Source: Defluviitaleaceae bacterium
Lineage (GTDB): Bacteria; Bacillota; Clostridia; Lachnospirales; WRAX01
Length of the DNA: 41,627 bases
Assembly: GCA_009784575.1 (NCBI GenBank)
Contig: WRBK01000016.1
Location: forward strand, 1 to 41,627
Direction: 5' to 3'
Within the stretch, counting starts at the first letter, position 1. Each line of letters starts with the position of its first letter. Shown here in pieces: positions 32,749 to 40,678 of the stretch. A program made the position numbers and the translations under genes. Under the pieces are notes generated by a model that saw only the letters and a program-made list of their open reading frames with translations, had not been told where the DNA came from and made no database searches.

Positions 32749-33871
32749 ATGTTGGAGCAAATAAGGGCAGAACTAGCCCCATACCGCAAAAAACTAATTG
32801 AAATGGGGAACTCACTTTGACATCGCCACTTTAGAAGCAAAAGCAGATAAATTACTAGAAAAATCAGGCGCAGACGGCTTTTGGAATGATGCCGAAAATG
32901 CCCAAAAGATTTTAAAAGAAGAAAAAGACCTACGCAAAAAAATAGAGAGCTTTCGTAGCCTAGAAGAAGCATATGAAGAAGCTCTTGTTTTGATTGAGCT
33001 GGCGGAAGAAGAGGATGATAACTCCTTGCTCGGAGATATCAAAAAAGCATCAGGAGATTTCATAACAACCTACGACAACCTACGTACAGCCACCCTGCTT
33101 TCTGGCGAATATGACAAAAATAACGCCATACTCTCGCTACATGCAGGAGCAGGCGGCACAGAAGCCTGTGACTGGGTTAGCATGCTTTTGCGTATGTACA
33201 CCCGCTGGGCAAGCGAGCGCGGCTATTCTACGCAGATTCTGGACTATCTGCCAGGCGATGAAGCTGGCACAAAATCCGTAACCATGGAGATAACAGGCGA
33301 CAGCGCATATGGCTATCTAAAAAGCGAAAAAGGCATACACCGCCTCGTGCGCCTATCGCCTTTTGACACAGCTGGCAAACGCCACACCTCCTTTGCCTCT
33401 TGTGACATTATGCCAGAGATTGAAGATGACAACACAATAGAGATAAATCAAGAAGAGCTGCGCATAGACACCTTCCGCTCATCAGGTGCGGGCGGTCAGC
33501 ATGTAAACACAACAGATTCTGCTATACGCATAACCCACATACCATCAGGCATAATAGTCCAATGCCAAAACGAGCGCAGCCAGCACAAAAACCGCGATGT
33601 AGCAATGAAAATGCTGCGCGCTAAACTGCTAGAGCTTAAAAATGCCGAAAAAAATGAGCTGCTCTCTGGCGTGCGCGGCGAGGTAAAGGACATAGGCTGG
33701 TCCAACCAAATACGCTCGTATGTTTTCCATCCCTACAATATGGTAAAGGACCACCGCACCAATGCTGAAATGGGTAATATTGGGGCTGTGATGGACGGGA
33801 GTATTGATATGTTTATTAATGCATATCTTTTGTGGCTTACGGGACAAAACAGCCATAATGCTAATCAATAA
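32749..33871 (+). CDS. prfB: Peptide chain release factor 2, with programmed +1 frameshift
   Basis: RF2 recognises UGA and UAA stop codons. Translation starts at ATG 32749 (GAAGGAAG upstream), reads 23 codons to CTT TGA (stop at 32818-32820), and shifts +1 to continue CTT GAC ATC. The total is about 373 aa. The RF2 codon-recognition motif SPF is in RLSPFD and the catalytic GGQ in GAGGQHVNTTDS. The frameshift autoregulates RF2 level: low RF2 pauses at UGA and allows shifting. The internal Shine-Dalgarno-like GGGG is six bases from CTT, not the usual three. Confidence 0.96.
32806..32821 (+). promoter_or_regulatory. prfB +1 frameshift site
   Basis: GGGG-AACTCA-CTT-TGA-C: the slippery CTT codon is followed by an in-frame TGA and C, the classical RF2 shift context. 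The stimulator spacing is longer than canonical. Confidence 0.9.
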
Positions 33872-33883
33872 AGGGGGCCATGT

Positions 33884-34255
33884 ATGAAAAATTTCAAAGA
33901 TGCTCTTGAAAAACACCTCAAGGCTATTGCAGAAAGAGACCTACCCAGTTTCGCTGAATTTCTGCATCCATCACACAAATGCATTATCATATTGCCAAAC
34001 GGCGACATAGTCGAAGGCAACGAAAATATCTTAAGCTTCCACAAAGACTGGTTCAGCGATCCAGATTGGCGAATGGACGTTGAGACCATAGATACATTTA
34101 GCGTGGAGAATACGGGATATGCCTTACTGGATGTTGTTTATCATGACGTAGACCAAGATGGAAACCCCTATGAAATGACATATTTCCTAGGCTTGATATT
34201 TTTGTATGTTGATGATAAATGGGTCTTGGTTCGCGACCAAAATACGATGAAATGA
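33884..34255 (+). CDS. SnoaL/NTF2-like protein
   Basis: 123-aa protein with the cone-shaped NTF2-like fold signature: an N-terminal helix (ALEKHLKAIAERDLPSFAEF), LHPSHKCIIILPNGDIVEG, ENILSFHKDWFSDPDWR and strands ending GLIFLYVDDKWVLVRDQN. Similar to DUF4440/SnoaL-like proteins. No catalytic residues can be assigned. Ribosome binding site AAGGGGG. Confidence 0.75.
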   Translation: MKNFKDALEKHLKAIAERDLPSFAEFLHPSHKCIIILPNGDIVEGNENILSFHKDWFSDPDWRMDVETIDTFSVENTGYALLDVVYHDVDQDGNPYEMTYFLGLIFLYVDDKWVLVRDQNTMK

Positions 34256-34274
34256 TGATTATAGAGGAGTGGCC

Positions 34275-34985
34275 ATGAAAATAGGCATTATCACTGATAT
34301 CCATAACAACATATACGCCCTAAACGCCGTCTTGAAACACTTCGAACAAGAGCAAGTAGGCGGCATCATTTGTTGCGGTGACATTGTAAGCATTGGCGCA
34401 TACCCAGAAGAAGCGGTCAGGGCTGTAATGCAGATTCCCAACATGCTCGCCTGTGTATGTGGCAATCATGAAAGATACCACACAGAGGGCTATAACGCCG
34501 ATAGTATGGGCGCGGGCGAAAAGGCAATGCATGAATGGGAAGGCGGTCTTTTGAGCCAAGAATCAATGGAATTTATCAAGAGCCTACCTCTTAGTCAGAC
34601 TCTGAATATCTTAGGGCATACAATCCATGTGATGCATTACGGCATAATTGAAAACGGTCGATATGCTACATTTGCTAAAGACATTACGCCTGATATCTTT
34701 GACGAGATGTTCAAAGATATTGATGCAGACATCATCCTGCATGGTCACGACCACAAGGCATACACACTGCAAGGTCATAAATGTTACATAAACCCTGGTG
34801 CTTTGGGCTGTCCAAACAAAGACAGGGGTATCGCAAGGGCGGGCATGCTACACATTAATGAAAATGGCTTTACCTTCGAAAACATCAGTGTAAAATATGA
34901 TGTAAAAAAGACCTTAGAGGACTTTGATAACTTTGATATACCCGACAAAGACTTTATCAAAAAGATTTTTTATGGTGTAGAATAG
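34275..34985 (+). CDS. Calcineurin-like metallophosphoesterase
   Basis: 237-aa dinuclear-metal phosphoesterase, YfcE/MJ0936-like. Metal ligands are visible: Asp8 and His10 (ITDIHNN), Asp36 (CCGDIVSIG), Asn64-His65 (CVCGNHERYH) and the C-terminal HGHDHKAY. ATG 34275 is chosen over GTG 34269 because AGAGGAG lies 6 bases upstream. It abuts the pseudouridine synthase gene with no gap. The substrate may be a cyclic nucleotide or phosphodiester. Confidence 0.88.
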   Translation: MKIGIITDIHNNIYALNAVLKHFEQEQVGGIICCGDIVSIGAYPEEAVRAVMQIPNMLACVCGNHERYHTEGYNADSMGAGEKAMHEWEGGLLSQESMEFIKSLPLSQTLNILGHTIHVMHYGIIENGRYATFAKDITPDIFDEMFKDIDADIILHGHDHKAYTLQGHKCYINPGALGCPNKDRGIARAGMLHINENGFTFENISVKYDVKKTLEDFDNFDIPDKDFIKKIFYGVE

Positions 34986-35891
34986 GTGCAAGAGGTTAAG
35001 ATAACAGAACAAACAGCAGGTCAGCGTTTGGATAAATTCCTTGCGCGTTATTTTGGTGCCGCGCCAAAAACTTTTTTGCACAAGATGCTGCGCAAAAAAA
35101 ATATTGTGGTAAATGACAAGAGGGCAGAAGGTGCGCTCATTTTAAGCGATGGCGACACAATAACCCTATATCTTTCCGACGAAACCGTAGCAAAATTCAC
35201 AAAAGCTAGGACTTCGTACGCGGGCACATTAGACATCATCTTTGAAGACGAACATATCATCATCATAAACAAGCCCGCAAATTTGCTAACCCAGCCAGAT
35301 AGCACAAATAGCGATTCCGTCACAAGCCGTCTACGGCATATTTATGCCGATGCTGCGTTTGCCCCCGTAGCTATAAACCGCCTAGACCGCAACACAACAG
35401 GCATTGTGCTATGCGCAAAGACCCTTGCGGCATCACAAATTCTGGCAAAACTTATACATTATAGAAAAATTGAGAAAAATTATATAGCTATTGCGCATGG
35501 TAAGATAACAGAAAATCTGCTGCTTGAAGGGCATCATGTCAAGGATGCAAAGAGCAATATATCGAAAATTGTAAAAAATGTTCCACGTGGAACATTTTCA
35601 AAAGAAGTTTTAACAAAGGTCAAGCCAATAAAATATAATACCCTAACAGATACGACTATGTTAAAAATTAAACTGGAAACAGGGCGTAGCCACCAAATAA
35701 GGACACACCTCGTCAGTATTGGGCATCCCTTGGTAGGTGATACAAAATATGGTGGCAAGGGTGCGAAAAGGCAGATGCTACATGCTAGCGAAATTGTTTT
35801 CGGTGATACTGGTGGAATTTTGGGATATTTGACCAGAAAGCGATTTGAGGCAAAGCTACCTGAAGATATGAGAAAATATTCTGAAAAATAA
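34986..35891 (+). CDS. RluA-family pseudouridine synthase (RluC/RluD-like)
   Basis: 301-aa pseudouridine synthase for 23S rRNA. An N-terminal S4 domain (AGQRLDKFLARYFGAAPKTF) is followed by the catalytic domain with Asp in INRLDRNTTGIVL and GRSHQIRTHLVSIGHPLVGD. It starts with GTG directly after the previous stop and has no obvious ribosome binding site, so reinitiation is likely. A parS palindrome encodes NVPRGTF near the middle, in a variable loop. The exact rRNA target is unknown. Confidence 0.92.
   Translation: MQEVKITEQTAGQRLDKFLARYFGAAPKTFLHKMLRKKNIVVNDKRAEGALILSDGDTITLYLSDETVAKFTKARTSYAGTLDIIFEDEHIIIINKPANLLTQPDSTNSDSVTSRLRHIYADAAFAPVAINRLDRNTTGIVLCAKTLAASQILAKLIHYRKIEKNYIAIAHGKITENLLLEGHHVKDAKSNISKIVKNVPRGTFSKEVLTKVKPIKYNTLTDTTMLKIKLETGRSHQIRTHLVSIGHPLVGDTKYGGKGAKRQMLHASEIVFGDTGGILGYLTRKRFEAKLPEDMRKYSEK
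35579..35594. promoter_or_regulatory. parS site 2 (ParB/Spo0J binding), inside the RluA-type gene
   Basis: TGTTCCACGTGGAACA, identical to the site at 21636, 13.9 kb away. Confidence 0.85.
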
Positions 35892-35917
35892 CAGGCGACC
35901 ACAGGCAGCCCGCGCCT

Positions 35918-35926
35918 TGGTATAAT
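35918..35926 (+). promoter_or_regulatory. Extended -10 promoter of recU
   Basis: TGGTATAAT is an extended -10 element 27 bases before the recU start; no good -35 is seen. Confidence 0.5.
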
Positions 35927-35952
35927 ATGGCTAGCATAAGGGGATAATATTT

Positions 35953-36489
35953 ATGGGATTTTCTAACAGGGGGCTTAGAGGCTCTACATTTGAAGAAATG
36001 ATAAATTTCACAAACGAGCGTTATCGCAACGATTCTTTGGCTATTGTGCAAAAAATACCCACTCCCATAACGCCCGTGGAAATAAATAAAGAAAGCCGCA
36101 CCATTACACTAGCCTATTTTGAGAAAAAAAGCACGGTGGATTACATAGGGCTTGTTCAGGGCATAGCCATATGCTTTGATGCCAAAGAAACAAGGCAAAA
36201 GAGCCTGCCCATAAGCAATATACACCGCCACCAAATAGATTTTATGGTGGAATTTACAAAGCAGGGCGGCATAGCCTTTATGCTGGTTAATTTCGCTCTA
36301 TACGACCAATATTTCTTTTTGCCCTTTGTGCAACTTAAAGAGCTTTGGGATATGGCGCAAAGCGGAGCTAGAAAGTCCATACCATATGAGAGCTTCAATA
36401 AGCGGTATTTAGTGGAGTATAAGGGCGGATATCTGCGCTATCTGGATGCTATTAATGTATATCTGGAGGAAACCTCAGAAACTGAATAA
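35953..36489 (+). CDS. recU: Holliday junction resolvase RecU
   Basis: Firmicute-specific resolvase for recombination intermediates and chromosome segregation. The 178-aa protein contains NRGLRGSTFEEMINFTNERY, the STVDYIG segment (catalytic Asp), CFDAKET (Glu and Lys of the nuclease core) and HRHQIDFMVEFTKQGGIAF. Ribosome binding site AAGGGGAT. In Bacillus recU neighbours a penicillin-binding protein gene; here a lipoprotein gene follows. Confidence 0.95.
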   Translation: MGFSNRGLRGSTFEEMINFTNERYRNDSLAIVQKIPTPITPVEINKESRTITLAYFEKKSTVDYIGLVQGIAICFDAKETRQKSLPISNIHRHQIDFMVEFTKQGGIAFMLVNFALYDQYFFLPFVQLKELWDMAQSGARKSIPYESFNKRYLVEYKGGYLRYLDAINVYLEETSETE

Positions 36490-36517
36490 TGATATAGGGG
36501 GACGGAAAGGATGGAGT

Positions 36518-37783
36518 ATGTCAAGACATATCTTTTTTCTAGCAACCCTTTTTTTATTGCCTCTCACATCATGCGGCGAAAAAGCTGTGGCACATGAACC
36601 CACACCCCTCATTGTGCATAGCGAGGTTGTGGCTGCCGAAGTTTTTCTGCCAACATATGATGAAATGATGTGGTTTGGTTTGCAGATAGAGACCGAAAAC
36701 CACGTATTAGCTATACATGAACCCGCCGAAGGCACTTTTTTAGGCGCGTATATAGATAGGGATATTGCTAGTGGCAGCATTAGGTCTTTTGAGACAAATA
36801 TAGGCGTTAATCATGCTATATTTGCGCATACAATGATGCTGGGCGATGAATACCCCCTGCGATGGGTGCTGGAGAATATTGCAGCTATGAAAATGCCCTT
36901 AATTGTCCTTATGCCGCCAATAGATAGTGCTTGGGACGATATAGAACTGCTCACAGAATTTGCATATGAAGCTGGGAGATTTGACATACCCATGTTTGTG
37001 AATCTATATCCTATACTAGAAGGGCATGGCTTCACACCCTTAGAGTATATCTCCTTCTTCCAAGAGGCGCACGGCACCTTTGCAGAATACGCACCAAATG
37101 TCGCCCTTGTTTGGGGGTTTGATGCACATAGCTTGTCTATCTCCACGCAGTTTTTTCCTAAGACAGACTTTGTGGACTGGGTACATTTGATGATTCACGA
37201 CAATGTAGATGCGCAAGGTGAATTTGGGGATTTTTTTGCGCATATTTATTCTTTTCATTCTGCTTTTCAGCAGGAGACTCCGCTTATGGTTAGCTTAGCC
37301 GTTTCGCACTATACACTAGAAAACAATAGGTATTTTATACATGAGGCTGCCGCAAGAATTGACTATATTTACAACAGACTACAGCAATATCCGCGCATTA
37401 GGGCTGTAATATACCGTAATTACAATGACTTGCAAGGCAGGGGCAATAAATATATCATAAACAGCGCGCAAGAAATAAGCGAAGCATATGCCTTAGTTAC
37501 AGCCCTTCCGCATTTTTCGGCTACGGTTATGAGCGGCAATAGAGACAACGAAACTGCTATTCTAAGGCTACATTCCCCCTTTATGGCTGTTATGCACAAT
37601 TCACGATTTTACATCCCTAAACAAGCGTTGATGCATGATGTGAATTTTGCCTATCTGGAGCTATTACAAGGCAAGGAGATAGAAATAGAGGGCGAGCTAT
37701 TTTACTCTATGGCGGATATACACAGGATTTTAGGGATGGATTTTTTTGTGGACATGGCGAGAGAAATACTGGTTTTGCGTTAA
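36518..37783 (+). CDS. Lipoprotein with GH26-like barrel
   Basis: 421-aa lipoprotein: signal peptide and lipobox LTSC followed by GEKA, starting at ATG 36518 (AAAGGA upstream). Residues about 60-330 resemble a GH26/TIM-barrel: FLGAYIDRD, FETNIGVNHAIFAH, PLIVLMPPIDSAWDDIELL, FDIPMFVNLYPILEG and NVALVWGFDAHS. In true GH26 mannanases the strand corresponding to MFVNLYP carries the catalytic acid in a RxxHE context; no Glu is seen there, so the domain may bind rather than hydrolyse. The C-terminal 90 residues resemble a copper-amine-oxidase-type stalk domain (SMADIHRILG). The frame overlaps recU but that start is not used. Confidence 0.65.
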   Translation: MSRHIFFLATLFLLPLTSCGEKAVAHEPTPLIVHSEVVAAEVFLPTYDEMMWFGLQIETENHVLAIHEPAEGTFLGAYIDRDIASGSIRSFETNIGVNHAIFAHTMMLGDEYPLRWVLENIAAMKMPLIVLMPPIDSAWDDIELLTEFAYEAGRFDIPMFVNLYPILEGHGFTPLEYISFFQEAHGTFAEYAPNVALVWGFDAHSLSISTQFFPKTDFVDWVHLMIHDNVDAQGEFGDFFAHIYSFHSAFQQETPLMVSLAVSHYTLENNRYFIHEAAARIDYIYNRLQQYPRIRAVIYRNYNDLQGRGNKYIINSAQEISEAYALVTALPHFSATVMSGNRDNETAILRLHSPFMAVMHNSRFYIPKQALMHDVNFAYLELLQGKEIEIEGELFYSMADIHRILGMDFFVDMAREILVLR

Positions 37784-37820
37784 TCTGTAAGCCAAATGTA
37801 ATATAAATGTAAAGCGGTTT

Positions 37821-37829
37821 TGATATAAT
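37821..37829 (+). promoter_or_regulatory. Extended -10 promoter immediately before the yycH-like gene
   Basis: TGATATAAT ends seven bases before the ATG at 37836, so transcription would start at or next to the start codon. No ribosome binding site is visible. Confidence 0.5.
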
Positions 37830-37835
37830 TACGAT

Positions 37836-39011
37836 ATGAGACGGTCTACGATAAAGAGTATAATAATCTGCGCTTTGGCGGTTACTTGCGCATTACTAAC
37901 AGCTAGGCTTTGGTTTGGGAATTTCCTCATCCATGGTCTTTTTCCCGTTGAACCCATAGTGTCAGCAAATCCTGCGCACCAAAGGATGTCTGCCGCTATG
38001 ATAGAAACCGCAAAAATAACCATAGTTTTTGGCGATGACGAAAACTATAGAAAAGAAGTATTTAGCGGATTGCCCGATAATGAGGCATGGAATATTTCTG
38101 TTCGCGCCATTTCTGGTCTCATAAATGAGGGTAGTTTTGACCTCTCTGGCACATTGACAGAGGCAATGAGAGCCGAAATATTCTCTACCAGTAGTATTGT
38201 GATTGAATATAGCTTTTCTATGCCCACAAGCTTCTTTAGGGAGCAATTTGGTCAACGACCAGGCTTTTTATCCTCCGTTTTTGGCAGCTTCGAAAGATTG
38301 GTGATACTGCCAAACGAAGGTGCTATACAATTCTTTTTTATCAGCGGCGACAATGATGGTCAAGATGGTACTTTTCATGCCTTTTTGCTCGCTGATGCGA
38401 TGATTTATGATGCCTTCGAGGAACTTTTCTTACAAAAACATCAAGATATTAAAGAGCTATATGTCATAGCTCCATCATATCGCATATTCTCAAGCAATCC
38501 CATTGGTGAACAGCTACAAATGCTGCATGTAGACGTGCGCCCTTTTGTTTTATTTTTCTTCCCAAACCCTGCCGCCGCAAGCATGGGAACCACCATTAAT
38601 GGCGTGTATACATATATGGACAGCTCCCGCGTTGTGAAATTCTATCCCAACAATGTTGTGGAATACAATGCGCTACCAAACATAAGCCCTTCAGGAACAG
38701 TTAGCCTTGCATCATCCCTCCTTGCGGCTCTGGATATGTTGGATAGAGACAAAGCGGCAATGCTAGCAAGGGGCAATCCGATGAATGACGTGTTTTTGGC
38801 GGGCTATAGCACAGGACCTATGGAGGGTCAATGGAATTTTTACTTTAATTATGTTGTTGGCAGGAGAATTATGGAAGTTTGCAATGACATAGACTCAGGA
38901 ATATTGAATCACGCGGCAGAAATACAAATTTTAAATAACGAAGTGCTACAATATAGGCGGCTTATGCTAAATTTTTATGAAGGTGTTGTTTATGAATACA
39001 GAACGAACTAA
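37836..39011 (+). CDS. YycH-like membrane-anchored regulator
   Basis: 391-aa protein with an N-terminal membrane helix (IIICALAVTCALLTARLWF) and a large extracellular part. The size, topology, YycH-type segments (TFHAFLLADAMIYDAFEELF, SYRIFSSN, GTTINGVYTYMDSSRVVKFY) and the following YycI-like gene support YycH. In Bacillus YycH and YycI restrain the WalK kinase controlling cell-wall metabolism. walR and walK are not in this window. The mRNA may be leaderless. It overlaps the next gene. Confidence 0.7.
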   Translation: MRRSTIKSIIICALAVTCALLTARLWFGNFLIHGLFPVEPIVSANPAHQRMSAAMIETAKITIVFGDDENYRKEVFSGLPDNEAWNISVRAISGLINEGSFDLSGTLTEAMRAEIFSTSSIVIEYSFSMPTSFFREQFGQRPGFLSSVFGSFERLVILPNEGAIQFFFISGDNDGQDGTFHAFLLADAMIYDAFEELFLQKHQDIKELYVIAPSYRIFSSNPIGEQLQMLHVDVRPFVLFFFPNPAAASMGTTINGVYTYMDSSRVVKFYPNNVVEYNALPNISPSGTVSLASSLLAALDMLDRDKAAMLARGNPMNDVFLAGYSTGPMEGQWNFYFNYVVGRRIMEVCNDIDSGILNHAAEIQILNNEVLQYRRLMLNFYEGVVYEYRTN

Positions 39012-39894
39012 AAATGTGCTTATAGCCCTTTTGAGCGTAATAGCGATATCGCTTAGCGCACTTATTTTTGCTACCGAGGGTAGGTATACCCTTTCTGCTG
39101 GTCAGGAAGCGGATATACGAGCAGTATTGGAAAGAGACAACATACACCTGCGGGACGGCATGGTTATTCCGCGCGATTTTCAACCTTTAAGACAAATGGA
39201 AATGCAAAGATATGGATATGAGCTAGAAGAGCTTGCTACCCGATTTTTTGGGGACGATGGCTTTATCCTTGATGCAATGGAGATGGAATATAAATACACA
39301 CATCCAAATAACGACGATGGAGCAATGATGGTTTATAGCACATGGACAAATGTGGTTAGCTTCTTCATGCCCCAAGGCGCAAGCAACGAAGCCTTCGCTC
39401 TCATGCAAAACGAAAGAGGCGCGGAAATTCTGGCTACCCACTTTACAGAGAATCTATTAGGTATGTCGCCAAGTATCCAGCATTATTCCACCACTTTAAG
39501 CTACCATGGCATTTGGATTATTGACTTCTTTGCGGTTTACAGGGGATTTGTCCTACAAAATGACCACATAAGGGTGCATGTATCAGAAAATGGCATAGAA
39601 ATAATAGAATATTCAAGGGTTAAGCATAGCGGCTTTATAGGGGATGCCCGCGGCATTTTTCCACCCAATGAAGCACTTATGGCTCTAGCTAACCATATGA
39701 GACTAAACAGGGGTGCAGAAGGAGCAATAACCATAAACGACATGCGCCTCTCTTATTTCCTAACAGAAGAGGGCGGGCATAGCATCGGCGTTCCTGCCTA
39801 TGTTTTCTCAGTATATATGGGCGGAATGATGCGCTTTAATGCAATTTTTAATGCATACACCAATGAACTTTTGCATTTTGAGACCGCGCCGTAG
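38992..39894 (+). CDS. YycI-like membrane-anchored regulator
   Basis: 300-aa protein starting at ATG 38992, preceded by GAAGGTG inside the yycH-like gene. One N-terminal helix (NVLIALLSVIAISLSALIF) is followed by an extracellular domain with the YycI order: an early Asp/Ile-rich helix, GIWIIDFFAVYRGFVLQNDH, EALMALANHM and a final SIGVPAYVFSVYMGG strand. The paired arrangement with a yycH-like gene is the main evidence. Likely a partner of a Wal-type sensor kinase. Confidence 0.65.
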   Translation: MNTERTKNVLIALLSVIAISLSALIFATEGRYTLSAGQEADIRAVLERDNIHLRDGMVIPRDFQPLRQMEMQRYGYELEELATRFFGDDGFILDAMEMEYKYTHPNNDDGAMMVYSTWTNVVSFFMPQGASNEAFALMQNERGAEILATHFTENLLGMSPSIQHYSTTLSYHGIWIIDFFAVYRGFVLQNDHIRVHVSENGIEIIEYSRVKHSGFIGDARGIFPPNEALMALANHMRLNRGAEGAITINDMRLSYFLTEEGGHSIGVPAYVFSVYMGGMMRFNAIFNAYTNELLHFETAP

Positions 39895-39913
39895 ATGCAC
39901 CCATAGATATAAC

Positions 39914-39949
39914 AAAACCACCGAGCAAATGAGCTGCGGTGGTTTTTTT
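39914..39949. terminator. Bidirectional terminator
   Basis: AAAACCACCG (39914-39923) pairs with CGGTGGTTTT (39937-39946). A T-run follows on the plus strand (yycI-like gene), and a T-rich tract follows on the minus strand (Met-rich gene). Confidence 0.8.
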
Positions 39950-39959
39950 AGCTTTATCC

Positions 39960-40124
39960 TTAGAACTTCCCACCAGAAAACATCATGAAAAACAGAATCA
40001 TCATAAGCATATTGTCCCCAAACATATTAGGGCCCATCATCATCAAAAGCAACAAAAGCATCATGCCATTATCCTGCGAATGGCCACCAAAAGGCATATG
40101 CGCGCCCGCCATAGTATTGTTCAT
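39960..40124 (-). CDS. 54-aa methionine-rich membrane protein
   Basis: ATG at 40124 is preceded by GGGAGG 7 bases upstream, and TAA is at 39960. Fourteen of 54 residues are Met. After a His/Gly-rich head (AGAHMPFGGHSQDNG) come a run MMLLLLLMMM, the loop GPNMFGDN, and a second hydrophobic stretch MLMMILFFMMF, then SGGKF. This predicts a two-helix hairpin in the membrane. A terminator shared with the yycI-like gene follows. Met/His-rich hydrophobic peptides may bind copper or silver ions, or the run may serve membrane packing; I know no named family. The rest of 39895-40363 holds only a promoter. Confidence 0.7.
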   Translation of the reverse strand: MNNTMAGAHMPFGGHSQDNGMMLLLLLMMMGPNMFGDNMLMMILFFMMFSGGKF

Positions 40125-40227
40125 AAAGTACCTCCCGAGAAATTATCTTATACACAATATCCTATGAGCCTTGTTGCAAATATTGTCTGTCCTTGGAAAA
40201 TAAACCAAGCTTTTATATCAAAACCTA

Positions 40228-40257
40228 TTGAAAAGATGATTCTAAAAGTGGTATAAT
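40228..40257 (+). promoter_or_regulatory. Promoter of the T7SS-like locus
   Basis: TTGAAA (40228-40233), 18-base spacer, TATAAT (40252-40257), about 105 bases before the first gene. The long leader has no obvious gene. Confidence 0.6.
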
Positions 40258-40363
40258 GTAAAAAGCATTAACAAAAATCATTAACTTTGAAAACAGGCAG
40301 GGATACATGAGTAAAACAATCATGCAAAGCTTAATATATAATTATACAAGGAGATGATAATTT

Positions 40364-40666
40364 ATGTCAGACAGATTCCAAATCCAATACGACACGGTAT
40401 ACATCAAAACCGCCGAGCTGCGTAGCCGCATAGAGGCAGAGCTAGCCGATATGGAAAGCACCTACCGTCAGGTTGAGCATGAGTTGCATGACATGGATGG
40501 GAAAACCAACGCATGTTTGCAAGAAACGGTAGAAGCAAACCGCCAAAAGGCATATGAAGCCGCAAGCACCCTAGACGAGCTACTGCAATTTCTTAACGAT
40601 TCTGCTAGGCAGGTAGAAATTAACGAACACAAAATGGCAAGAGCCATGACGGACAATATACAATAA
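40364..40666 (+). CDS. WXG100-like / ESAT-6-like small helical protein
   Basis: 100-aa all-helical protein. Two long helices (about 10-45 and 50-95) are separated by HDMDGKTNACLQ, the position where WXG100 proteins have W-x-G; here the Trp is absent. The length, first position in the locus and following coiled-coil proteins suggest a type VII secretion substrate or helper. GGAG lies 11 bases before the ATG. A DUF5082-like or related family is the alternative. Confidence 0.55.
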   Translation: MSDRFQIQYDTVYIKTAELRSRIEAELADMESTYRQVEHELHDMDGKTNACLQETVEANRQKAYEAASTLDELLQFLNDSARQVEINEHKMARAMTDNIQ

Positions 40667-40678
40667 GGAGGAAACATC

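Noticed and set aside
32798-32820. A separate start for prfB in the main frame, giving MKWGTHFDIATLE.
   Set aside because: It lacks a ribosome binding site and the +1 frameshift from ATG 32749 explains the frame change.
39939-40256. Plus-strand frames of 60-105 codons opposite the Met-rich gene.
   Set aside because: His/Lys-rich antisense of Met/Leu codons, no ribosome binding site; the minus frame has start, ribosome binding site and terminator.
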